This document shows positions 1-5,254 of a stretch of 8,128 nt of DNA, in pieces (position 1 is the stretch's first letter; the number at the start of each line of letters is the position of its first letter). The stretch is from NCBI GenBank assembly GCA_016297675.1, contig JAEDGE010000086.1:1-8128 (forward strand), given 5' to 3'. The notes below the pieces were generated by a model. The model saw only the letters and a list, made by a program, of their open reading frames with translations. It was not told the DNA's origin and ran no database searches. The stretch is from Oscillospiraceae bacterium. GTDB taxonomy: Bacteria > Bacillota > Clostridia > Oscillospirales > Ruminococcaceae. A program made the translations under genes and the position numbers.

Positions 1-31
1 TGTGATGACCACTTTTCTTGTTCCAATCCAT
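1..31 (-). CDS. 5' end of an unidentified gene (partial, runs off the window)
   Basis: Ten codons are visible, starting at an ATG (29-31) and reading MDWNKKSGHH before the window edge. The start is supported by a textbook AGGAGG site 8-9 nt upstream, which lies just 3' of a hairpin that has a near-identical copy upstream of the next gene (434-478). The gene follows the DUF7694-like gene in the same direction and is probably its operon partner. Too little sequence is present to propose a product. Confidence refers only to this being a real start. Confidence 0.6.
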   Translation of the reverse strand, partial: MDWNKKSGHH

Positions 32-32
32 T

Positions 33-77
33 TGATTTTCCTCCTATTGGAACTTCTACCCCAGTGGGGCAGAAGTT
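33..77 (-). repeat. Copy 1 of a 45-bp hairpin plus Shine-Dalgarno repeat
   Basis: This segment matches 434-478 at 43 of 45 positions. It contains a hairpin (51-77) with 12-bp arms around a 3-nt centre, followed on the minus strand by CCAATAGGAGGAAA and the ATG of the next gene. Relative to copy 2, one arm base differs (c70 against t471). In minus-strand RNA this gives G-U instead of A-U, so the stem is kept. There is no T-run after the stem, so it does not look like an intrinsic terminator. A role in translation control, mRNA processing or protein binding near the ribosome site is inferred. Confidence 0.85.
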
Positions 78-88
78 CATTTACCGGT

Positions 89-433
89 TTAAACGAACGC
101 TTTCGGTGGTCTTTGCAGTTCGGTGTTTACCGGTTTCCATAAATGCAGGCAGTACGGATGAAGGTTTACATATTCCGACTTTGGTGGATGATACTGTACC
201 ACGCATTCCTCCTCGCCCCAGAACATATCCTTTACTCTGCACATTTCATCCCATGTTGGCACACGGTTTGCATAAGATACCGAAACATGCTCCCAATCTC
301 CACCCCATGAAACAACGACCACAGCTGGTTTCCCTTTTGCTCCATGCAGAAATAACCAACCGGCAAGCCCGTCATTCCCTTCGTCTGTTATCAGTAAGCC
401 AGTTTGCTTTCTGATTTCCTCTAATTTTTTCAT
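89..433 (-). CDS. DUF7694-like small protein
   Basis: A 114-aa protein starting at ATG 431-433, chosen because AGGAGG lies about 8 nt upstream; the open frame extends further but has no such site. It has no signal peptide or membrane segment. The core runs through VVSWGGDWEHVSVS, then PTWDEMCRVKDMFW and a C-terminal YHPPKSEYVNLHPYCLHLW block rich in Trp, His and Pro. I recognise this pattern from uncharacterised DUF7694-type proteins of phages and mobile elements; the assignment is from memory of the motif, not a search. No catalytic role is known to me. It follows parB in the same operon, separated by the stem-loop repeat at 434-478, and is followed by another gene carrying the same leader. 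Confidence 0.8.
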   Translation of the reverse strand: MKKLEEIRKQTGLLITDEGNDGLAGWLFLHGAKGKPAVVVVSWGGDWEHVSVSYANRVPTWDEMCRVKDMFWGEEECVVQYHPPKSEYVNLHPYCLHLWKPVNTELQRPPKAFV

Positions 434-478
434 TGAGTTTCCTCCTATTGGAACTTCTACCCCAGTGGGGTAGAAGTT
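434..478 (-). repeat. Copy 2 of the hairpin plus Shine-Dalgarno repeat, overlapping the parB 3' end
   Basis: The hairpin occupies 452-478: arms AACTTCTACCCC and GGGGTAGAAGTT are perfectly complementary around a 3-nt centre. On the minus strand the first part of the stem encodes the last residues of ParB (TSTPLG) and its TAG stop (457-459) sits inside the second arm. The AGGAGG site and the ATG at 433 follow directly. The element therefore spans a stop codon, a hairpin and the next ribosome binding site in one unit. Confidence 0.85.
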
Positions 479-1473
479 GAATTTTCGTTTTCTGTGGATT
501 CCTCCGGATAGCGGACTTGCATTGTGTATTGTAGCAGTTCGAGTACACATCTGCGACCAGCTTGCAATTCCATCGCCACCCATTCTCCTCTTGCAATTGC
601 CCGTTCAAAAGATTCTATGTCCGGCAGTTGCAACGAATCCAGAGTTTCTTTCATGGCATCCGGAATCCGTGGTGGTTGTTTTGCAGGCGGTTTTTGTTCC
701 GGCTCTGATTCTTCCTCCGGATTTGATTCCGTTTCCGGCTGTACAGGTTTTTGCTCTGAAAAAATGGCATCTAAATCAGTTTTAGATTGGATTTGCCCGT
801 CTGCAAACGCCTGTCGGAGTTGTTTTGCTCTTTTTTCGGTCAGAAGTTTCCGAATGATATCGTAATTTGTATCGGTTTCCGGTGTTCGTTCCAATAGATA
901 TTCTGCTAACAGTGCCTGTCCATCTGACGGAATAAAGGATAATTCCACGCCGGCTCTGACGGAAAGCCCTGCATCAATCCAATTCTTGATTTCCTGATGC
1001 AGGGAGTCAATCCGCACCAATCGGGTTACGGAATTTCGGCTTAATCCATATTCCCTGCCGACCTTATCTGCGGTCAGTGTGGGTTTGTAGCTTCCGTGTT
1101 CCAGTTCCTGCAACTCTTTCAGAATGTCATTCCGCTTGCCCTGTGAGAACATCTGATTTCTTCGCATGGCAACGACTGCCGCCTGTTCGCTGATTTTCAG
1201 ATTGTCAAAACCTCTCTGCATGAGGTTGGATTCCACCACATACATTTCCGCTTCTTCTTCCGTCAAGCCGTTCTTCACGATTGCAGGAACGGCAGCCAGT
1301 CCTGCCAGCTTGGAAGCGTTCCAGCGGTTGTGCCCCACAAGGATTTCATAATCTCCCATACAAGGCCGCACGATGATGGGAACCAGCACACCATTCTGCC
1401 GGATAGACTCCACCATATCAGAAAGCCGCTCGCCGTCATACAGCTTGAACGGATGCTTGTAATAGGGCACCAA
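457..1473 (-). CDS. parB: ParB/Spo0J-type partition protein, N-terminus cut off by an in-frame stop
   Basis: Centromere-binding partner of ParA, expected to load on DNA sites and drive segregation. As an open frame from TTG 1473 it is 338 aa; GTG at 1470 is the next codon. Visible parts are the ParB N-domain (LSDMVESIRQNGVLVPIIVRP, then GHNR at residues 47-50, the place of the CTP-binding GxxR motif), a helix-turn-helix around 134-155, and a Pro/Glu-rich linker around 240-275 before a C-terminal domain. The expected beginning is present upstream in the same frame: ATG 1540-1542, one base after the parA stop and behind GAGGGGG, gives 17 codons and then TAA (1489-1491), followed by IPVDRL running into this frame. 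So the gene looks disrupted by one nonsense codon. Product could come only by reinitiation at weak TTG/GTG sites or readthrough. The family call is sure; whether it is functional is not. Confidence 0.88.
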   Translation of the reverse strand: MVPYYKHPFKLYDGERLSDMVESIRQNGVLVPIIVRPCMGDYEILVGHNRWNASKLAGLAAVPAIVKNGLTEEEAEMYVVESNLMQRGFDNLKISEQAAVVAMRRNQMFSQGKRNDILKELQELEHGSYKPTLTADKVGREYGLSRNSVTRLVRIDSLHQEIKNWIDAGLSVRAGVELSFIPSDGQALLAEYLLERTPETDTNYDIIRKLLTEKRAKQLRQAFADGQIQSKTDLDAIFSEQKPVQPETESNPEEESEPEQKPPAKQPPRIPDAMKETLDSLQLPDIESFERAIARGEWVAMELQAGRRCVLELLQYTMQVRYPEESTENENSTSTPLG

Positions 1474-1488
1474 TCGGTCTACCGGAAT

Positions 1489-1542
1489 TTACTGGATTTG
1501 ATTTTCACTGCTGCCCAGCATGGCATTTAGGTTGAACGCCAT
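1489..1542 (-). pseudogene. Severed N-terminal segment of parB (17 codons plus TAA)
   Basis: ATG 1540-1542 opens MAFNLNAMLGSSENQIQ and then meets TAA at 1489-1491. The start has a good ribosome site (GAGGGGG, about 8 nt upstream) and is spaced one base from the parA stop, as in coupled parAB operons. The sequence after the stop stays in the same frame and continues as typical ParB, so no insertion or deletion is involved. One base change from a sense codon (GAA, CAA or AAA) would explain it. It could instead act as a short leader peptide before reinitiation. Confidence 0.75.
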
Positions 1543-1543
1543 A

Positions 1544-2317
1544 TCAGAACCCCCTCTGCAGGAGTTCTTCTGCAAGCTGCACATACTCTGTGCCTAACTT
1601 GGTGTTGGTTGGAATGGCGGTCTGTTCTTCCACGCTGCGTGTAGCGGAAACGCTGTGATGAATGCACGTGGTAAAAACGGCGTTTCCATAGTGTGCAATC
1701 AGCGTTGCAAGGTTGTTTCGGCTGACGTTTGTATTTGTCACCATTGTCGGCAGAATGCCGGCAAGGCTCAAGTCCATGTTGACGGTTGCCCGCACCTGCC
1801 GCATGACGTCCTGCAAAGCAGTCAAGCCGGAAACGGCAAACTTTTGTACTTGCACCGGAATCAGAAGCGCATCTGCTGCCGTGAGGGCATTTAAAAGTAA
1901 TACCCCCAAGGATGGCAGACAATCCAGCAGAATGTAATCATAATCCTGTTTCACGCTGTCCAGAATCCGCTTGATGATAGATTCCCGTGACAGGGCGTTT
2001 TGCATGGCGATTTCTGCACTGGCAAGCTCCAGTGTGGCAGGCAGATAGTCCACCTGAATCTCTTTGCAATACCGGATGGTGTTTTCGATTTTTTCCCGGG
2101 ATAAAGTGGCGGTCAGTACGACATCCTGAATCAGATCCGCCATGCTCATGGCATCGGTGTCGGTGAAGCCGCAGTATTCTGACAGGTTTCCCTGTGGGTC
2201 AAGGTCTGCCAGAAGCACACGCTTTCCCTTTCCAGCCAGTGCAGCAGCGAGATTGTAGGCAGTGGTGGTCTTTCCCACGCCACCCTTCTGGTTTGCGATT
2301 GCGATAGTAGTAGCCAT
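1544..2317 (-). CDS. parA: ParA/Soj-family partition ATPase
   Basis: A 257-aa ATPase expected to bind DNA nonspecifically in its ATP form and move ParB-bound element copies apart. The deviant Walker A motif KGGVGKTT is at residues 11-18, with both signature lysines (K11, K16). ADLDPQGN (37-44) is the switch I region, and YILLDCLPSLG around D132 is Walker B. It has no N-terminal helix-turn-helix extension, so it is the short Soj-like form, without its own operator-binding domain. ATG 2315-2317 is preceded by TAGGAGG, whose TAG is also the stop of the preceding small gene. The parB start follows the stop by one base, so translation is probably coupled. Nothing looks broken in this gene. Confidence 0.97.
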   Translation of the reverse strand: MATTIAIANQKGGVGKTTTAYNLAAALAGKGKRVLLADLDPQGNLSEYCGFTDTDAMSMADLIQDVVLTATLSREKIENTIRYCKEIQVDYLPATLELASAEIAMQNALSRESIIKRILDSVKQDYDYILLDCLPSLGVLLLNALTAADALLIPVQVQKFAVSGLTALQDVMRQVRATVNMDLSLAGILPTMVTNTNVSRNNLATLIAHYGNAVFTTCIHHSVSATRSVEEQTAIPTNTKLGTEYVQLAEELLQRGF

Positions 2318-2329
2318 TTTTGTTTCCTC

Positions 2330-2479
2330 CTATATTTTCTCTATGGTAATGATTTCGATTTCTTCCGCATCGGTCGGGAACTGTTCCTTGATTTTCTGCT
2401 TCAGCACGGAACATAATTCCGACTCGCTTTCTGCTTCCAGTTCTGCGACCGATTGGGCACCGTCTATCAGACAGTACAC
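2330..2479 (-). CDS. Small acidic protein of unknown function, start uncertain
   Basis: The frame is conserved-looking only from about 2494 downwards: NKYLVYCLIDGAQSVAELEA, an acidic helix, then KQKIKEQFPTDAEEIEIITI to a TAG within the parA ribosome site. The span given starts at GTG 2477-2479 (49 aa). No standard start is well placed: the only good Shine-Dalgarno-like stretch (GAGGTG, 2501-2506) is 6-7 nt before an ATA at 2492-2494, giving 54 aa. The ATG at 2623 would only add sequence that is a shadow of the overlapping coiled-coil gene. Position between two operon genes and tight spacing to parA suggest it is real. I do not recognise the family. Confidence 0.6.
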   Translation of the reverse strand: MYCLIDGAQSVAELEAESESELCSVLKQKIKEQFPTDAEEIEIITIEKI

Positions 2480-2486
2480 AAGATAC

Positions 2487-2843
2487 TTATTTATGATGTA
2501 ACACCTCTTCCATGCGTTGGATGTAGGAAAGCAGCTGGCGGTTGCTGCGTTCCAATTGGGAGACACGCTTCCGCAGTAGTCCGGTTTCTTTGCTTTGCAA
2601 TCCAAAATAGCTCCGGTATCCATGCAGTTCCTGCGTTACCGCCTCTTGTTCCTGTATCTTAGCTTCGCATTTTTGCAGTGCTTTTTTGTCATTGCACCGC
2701 TTTCTGGATGCGGCTTTTTGCGTTCTGCGGTGTGTCTTTTGACAGGCAGGGCATCGTTTGAGGGGATTGAAACGATGGTCTCCCAGCTCCTCTCTGGTTC
2801 CAAGAAAGATACCGCAGTCTTCGCAGTATTTACAGTCCGGCAT
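2487..2843 (-). CDS. Zinc-finger / coiled-coil protein, unknown function
   Basis: A 118-aa protein with an N-terminal Cys cluster (C4, C7, C10, H23, C31, C34; the last pair as CPAC) that looks like a zinc-binding knuckle, followed by a basic stretch (KTHRRTQKAASRKR). The second half is a predicted coiled coil from about residue 53 to the end. Such a layout suits a DNA- or protein-binding accessory factor, but this is inference. The ATG (2841-2843) lies inside the end of the upstream gene, 14 nt before its stop, with only a GAGG immediately upstream, so translation is probably coupled. Its stop at 2487 overlaps the start region of the next small gene. Confidence 0.8.
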   Translation of the reverse strand: MPDCKYCEDCGIFLGTREELGDHRFNPLKRCPACQKTHRRTQKAASRKRCNDKKALQKCEAKIQEQEAVTQELHGYRSYFGLQSKETGLLRKRVSQLERSNRQLLSYIQRMEEVLHHK

Positions 2844-3345
2844 CCTCGATCATCTGACGGATCAGCTCCCCTCCCCTGTCCGTTTTGTCCTCGTTTTGTC
2901 CACCGTTTTGTCCCTCACGTCCTGCCAATTTTTCAAAGTCGGATTGCAGGGAAGTGATTAAAGCATCTCGTTCCTGCACCGCAAATTGTACAAAGAGTTC
3001 CGACTTGCCGCCCACATGAGCCGACAGCGAACGGACGGTATCATTCTCGTCCCGATAGGAAATCTCTACCCGATCGGCACGTTCATCATATTCTGCACAG
3101 CTGCCGGATACCCGCACATTGCTGATGAACCGATTCAGTTCCTCAATGCGTTTTCGCTTTTTCTGGATTTCATCCAGTGTATCTGTGGCTTCCTGATATC
3201 GGAGTGCCGGCGTGGTTGGCTTCGGCTGTTCCGGTTGCTGTGGCTGTTCCAAGCGTGCTTTGCGGTATTTGTAAAACCGATAGCCCAGATAGGGAATGCC
3301 ATATACAGCAAGCACCCCGATGAAAATTTGTAAGTCAGCGTTCAA
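2830..3345 (-). CDS. Membrane-anchored protein with N-terminal TM segment, unknown function
   Basis: A 171-aa protein with one hydrophobic segment at about residues 5-22 (LQIFIGVLAVYGIPYLGYRF), followed by a basic stretch (KYRKAR) that predicts a cytoplasmic remainder. Next come a Pro/Gln-rich linker, a charged helix (DEIQKKRKRIEELNRF), a central folded-looking region and a Gly/Asn/Asp-rich stretch before an amphipathic tail. I start it at TTG 3343-3345 because GGAGGAG lies about 8 nt upstream; an earlier TTG at 3369 has no site and lies in the promoter of the antisense RNA. It sits between the replication initiator and the zinc-finger gene. The family is not recognised. Confidence 0.75.
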   Translation of the reverse strand: MNADLQIFIGVLAVYGIPYLGYRFYKYRKARLEQPQQPEQPKPTTPALRYQEATDTLDEIQKKRKRIEELNRFISNVRVSGSCAEYDERADRVEISYRDENDTVRSLSAHVGGKSELFVQFAVQERDALITSLQSDFEKLAGREGQNGGQNEDKTDRGGELIRQMIEDAGL

Positions 3346-3362
3346 AATTTGCTCCTCCTCTC

Positions 3363-3391
3363 TTGACAAGGAACAAACAATGTGCTACAAT
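3363..3391 (+). promoter_or_regulatory. Consensus sigma-70/A promoter for an antisense RNA
   Basis: TTGACA (3363-3368), 17-nt spacer, TACAAT (3386-3391): only one base differs from full consensus. It points rightward, against the flanking minus-strand genes, and lies in the 57-nt gap between the replication initiator stop and the next gene's start. The -10 box lies in the left arm of a perfect 9-bp inverted repeat, GCTACAATG (3384-3392) and CATTGTAGC (3407-3415), which could be a repressor site. Confidence 0.85.
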
Positions 3392-3397
3392 GAAAAT

Positions 3398-3470
3398 GCG
3401 ATTTAACATTGTAGCCAATGTTTGCTTATGTCCGCTGCTGAGTCCTCACACTCGGCAGCGGATTTTTTTT
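3398..3470 (+). ncRNA. Candidate small antisense RNA against the 3' end of the replication initiator gene
   Basis: Starting about 7 nt after the -10 box and ending at the T-run, the predicted RNA is roughly 73 nt. It folds into two hairpins: a 7-bp stem with loop TAGC (3405-3422) and the terminator stem (3431-3462). It is fully complementary to the stop codon and about the last 65 nt of the initiator mRNA. Size, strong promoter and two-hairpin form resemble the countertranscribed RNAs that set plasmid copy number. Those usually act at the 5' leader of rep, whereas this one targets the 3' end and the junction to the downstream gene. The ends are predicted, not mapped. Confidence 0.7.
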
Positions 3471-4374
3471 GCTGCTGGTGGAGCTGCCGGAAGGCAGCAT
3501 CCATGTATTCCTCCCATTCTGGCGTACCGGCTTCTGGAGCCATCACGGAGTAATCTGTGGGACAATCTCCGACTTCGATGTTTGGCACAAGAGAAGCGTA
3601 AGCCGCTGCATTTTCGGAAACGTATTTGAATTTTTTCGGCTTCCATCCCTGTCTTATCCGCTGTAAGTCCTGCTTGCACCACTTTGTCAGCATGGCAAAA
3701 TGATTTGGGTAAGTCCGTTTGTTTTCGTACATAAAGCTGGAGAAGCTCGTCAGTGTGACATCCAACTGTTCTCCATACCATTTTTTCAGCTGGTTGTACT
3801 CCGATGCAGTCAGGTAGACGTTCTGGAATTCTCCGAATGTCAATTTTTTTTCCTGCTTCTCCGAGGGCGGCTTGCCGTGCTCTCTTCCAGAAGAAGATAT
3901 ACTCCCTATATACTTGTTAGGTATCATTTTTTGACTGGGGCATTCCGGTTTTTTGACTGGGGGGCATTCAAAATTTTTGGTCTTCGGCTTAAAAAAATTG
4001 GACCGTTCGGTCTGATTTTCAACAGTTTCAACAGGCTTTCCACAATTCATTTCCACAATCTGTGGAAAACAACCTTTTTCCTGTAAAGCTGTCAGATTGA
4101 CACCATAATGGTTTCTCAATCCACCATCTGCATCTCTGGTCTGCTGCTTATAGATTAGCCCGTCTTTTTCCAACGCTTTCAGGTTGTTGATGGCGGTCTG
4201 CTTCGTACACTTGACCGCATCGGCTAAGTACTCTAAGCTGCCATTGCACGCTTTTCCTTTTCTGGAAAAGCTGTAGATTGCGGCAAACAGCAGCAGTTTC
4301 GTACCACCCAATCCCAGTTCGTTCACCATAAAGTCTTCGATTATGTAGAAGCCTTTGAATTTGCTCGCACGCAT
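3403..4374 (-). CDS. Replication initiator / replisome organiser-like protein
   Basis: A 323-aa protein likely to bind the element's origin and recruit the host replisome. The N-terminus (about 1-95, FYIIEDFMVNELGLGGTKLL through TKQTAINNLKALEKDGLIYK) is a winged-helix DNA-binding domain of the type seen in plasmid RepA-like and phage initiators. A low-complexity linker (about 115-178, Lys/Pro/Ser-rich with a short CPP/CPS repeat) follows. The C-terminal block FGEFQNVYLTASEYNQLKKW, then YPNHFAMLTKWCKQD (about 180-236), matches the DnaD-like/replisome-organiser tail I know from related proteins. ATG 4372-4374 is chosen for its AGGAGG about 8 nt upstream; an in-frame ATG at 4410 lies further inside the preceding gene. 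The 3' end doubles as a plus-strand terminator. Initiator is a family-level inference. Confidence 0.8.
   Translation of the reverse strand: MRASKFKGFYIIEDFMVNELGLGGTKLLLFAAIYSFSRKGKACNGSLEYLADAVKCTKQTAINNLKALEKDGLIYKQQTRDADGGLRNHYGVNLTALQEKGCFPQIVEMNCGKPVETVENQTERSNFFKPKTKNFECPPVKKPECPSQKMIPNKYIGSISSSGREHGKPPSEKQEKKLTFGEFQNVYLTASEYNQLKKWYGEQLDVTLTSFSSFMYENKRTYPNHFAMLTKWCKQDLQRIRQGWKPKKFKYVSENAAAYASLVPNIEVGDCPTDYSVMAPEAGTPEWEEYMDAAFRQLHQQQKKSAAECEDSAADISKHWLQC
3431..3470 (+). terminator. Intrinsic terminator of the antisense RNA, inside a minus-strand coding region
   Basis: Stem TCCGCTGCTGAG / CTCGGCAGCGGA: 12 bp with one G-U, 8-nt loop, then eight T (3463-3470). The T-run is only on the plus-strand side, so it should not stop minus-strand transcription. 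It is embedded in the last codons of the replication initiator gene (two lysine codons supply part of the run). Confidence 0.9.
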
Positions 4375-4610
4375 ATGATTTTCCTCCTTTTCTTTTTTGC
4401 ACGCAGCCATTTTTTATAGGCTGCTTTGTTTACGGGGTCTTGGTAGAATTCTACTGCCAGAACCATTACTTTGAATTCGACGGTTTCCATGAAAGCATTT
4501 ATCTTCTCTTCTGTGACGACCTTTGCCGCTTCTTTCTCATCAAGTCCCGGCGGTGTCAGTAAATACCTTGCATAGTCCCGCTCCCATTTTTTCTGTCTTC
4601 TGCTTTTCAT
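4341..4610 (-). CDS. Small basic protein, unknown function
   Basis: An 89-aa protein with ATG 4608-4610 and a GGGAGGTG ribosome site 5-6 nt upstream. It is highly charged: KSRRQKKWERDYARYLLTPP at the start and a Lys/Arg-rich tail (KKWLRAKKKRRK), with no cysteine pairs and no membrane segment. It overlaps the chosen start of the replication initiator by 34 nt, so the two are probably translated together. Its ribosome site can be paired into a small hairpin (4618-4631) next to a stronger one (4631-4651), which suggests regulated translation. The family is not recognised; a nucleic-acid-binding helper of replication is only a guess from charge and position. Confidence 0.75.
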   Translation of the reverse strand: MKSRRQKKWERDYARYLLTPPGLDEKEAAKVVTEEKINAFMETVEFKVMVLAVEFYQDPVNKAAYKKWLRAKKKRRKIICVRANSKAST

Positions 4611-4766
4611 CCTACACCTCCCTTTAGGGAGCCGCTGATACGCTCAGCGGCAGAAGCGTATTTACATAGAAAGGGGTGTCGTGTCGGTTTTGTTTTACGC
4701 CGCACCGACACTACGGCGATTGGAATGCCGCTGTTATCGTACAACGGCTTAGAAACGAAAGTATGC
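4611..4766 (-). promoter_or_regulatory. Structured stretch of consecutive stem-loops before the 89-aa gene
   Basis: On the minus strand this 156-nt stretch carries four inverted repeats: 4728-4747 (7 bp, one G-U), 4681-4711 (8 bp, GTGTCGGT/ACCGACAC, 15-nt loop), 4631-4651 (perfect 8 bp, GCCGCTGA/TCAGCGGC, 5-nt loop), and 4618-4631 (CTCCC-TTTA-GGGAG). The last stem includes the Shine-Dalgarno bases of the gene starting at 4610. The last two stems meet at position 4631 and could compete or stack. An open frame without its own ribosome site crosses the area, but I prefer a regulatory RNA or a recognition site for DNA-binding proteins. Confidence 0.55.
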
Positions 4767-4811
4767 TTAGTTTGGAATGATAGAAACCGGATTCCCATTG
4801 TTATCGTATAA
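4722..4811 (-). repeat. Imperfect direct duplication encoding LYDN(N/S)G(N/I)P in two frames
   Basis: Segments 4722-4744 and 4789-4811 match at 18 of 23 positions, offset by 67 bp, which is not a multiple of three. In the membrane peptide the second segment reads LYDNNGNP; the first reads LYDNSGIP in the overlapping frame that runs 4607-4798. This looks like a small duplication with a frame change, leaving a relic of a longer or repeated tail. Confidence 0.55.
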
Positions 4812-4955
4812 GGTTGCCTCGCCTGATAGCAGACCGTACAGAATTAGGCTTATGATGACAACGGCAATCATTACGGACATCCAATTAATGTCCATAGATT
4901 TTTTCTTTTTCTTTCTCGGCCGCTCGACCAGCTCTACTTTTTCCTTTTCTTCCAT
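4767..4955 (-). CDS. Single-pass membrane peptide, unknown function
   Basis: A 62-aa protein with ATG 4953-4955 and TTAGGAGG about 8 nt upstream. The N-terminus is charged (EEKEKVELVERPRKKKKK), followed by one clear transmembrane helix at about residues 25-43 (WMSVMIAVVIISLILYGLL) and a short tail with LYDNNGNPVSII. The basic cluster just before the helix predicts an N-in, C-out topology. The tail sequence recurs, in another frame, 67 bp downstream (LYDNSGIPIAVV). It lies between the 93-aa gene and the structured stretch before the 89-aa gene. The function is unknown. Confidence 0.75.
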   Translation of the reverse strand: MEEKEKVELVERPRKKKKKSMDINWMSVMIAVVIISLILYGLLSGEATLYDNNGNPVSIIPN

Positions 4956-4972
4956 TTTCAGTTCCTCCTAAT

Positions 4973-5254
4973 TTATTTAATTACATGTACTTTCCAGATA
5001 CGAGAAAGATCACGGAGAAAGAAATTATCTCCAAGTTTGAGATATTCCTTTCCTTTTTCATCCATATCAATATCCACGTCATTCCAGTCAGTTTTGATGC
5101 GTTCTCCATTCAGCTCCCGAACCCGATATTTCCGGATTCCCATGTAGTACACCCAGTTTGGGATTTCATTGGGAAAAAGTTGTGGTGTTACGATGATACC
5201 GTAGGCACCGTTGGAGAATTTGACTTCCAGTGTATAGATGTTTTTTTGACTCAT
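4973..5254 (-). CDS. 93-aa protein of unknown function, coupled to the Xre regulator
   Basis: ATG 5252-5254 overlaps the TGA of the upstream regulator as ATGA, and GAAGGAGCAGG precedes it, so translational coupling is very likely. The protein (SQKNIYTLEVKFSNGAYGII...) looks like an all-beta or mixed small domain with many aromatic residues (NWVYYMGIRKYRV) and an acidic segment (WNDVDIDMDEKG). It has no membrane segment, signal peptide or cysteine. I do not recognise the family. Its place directly behind a regulator could make it a partner protein or simply the next operon gene. Confidence 0.75.
   Translation of the reverse strand: MSQKNIYTLEVKFSNGAYGIIVTPQLFPNEIPNWVYYMGIRKYRVRELNGERIKTDWNDVDIDMDEKGKEYLKLGDNFFLRDLSRIWKVHVIK

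Noticed and set aside
64..414. Open frame on the plus strand opposite the DUF7694-like gene
   Set aside because: It has no ribosome site and lies fully antisense to a gene with a clear start and recognisable motifs; it is a shadow frame.
1489..1491. Stop codon reassignment to explain the parB TAA
   Set aside because: TAA ends other genes here at normal places (for example 89-91, 3403-3405 and 7522-7524), so a changed code is not supported.
2495..2623. Longer form of the small protein before parA, from ATG 2623
   Set aside because: The added sequence is the out-of-frame shadow of the coiled-coil gene and has no protein-like character.
4607..4798. Independent 63-aa gene
   Set aside because: Its only ATG lies inside the membrane peptide gene without a ribosome site, and the area is full of stem-loops. 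It is kept as a duplication/relic finding instead.
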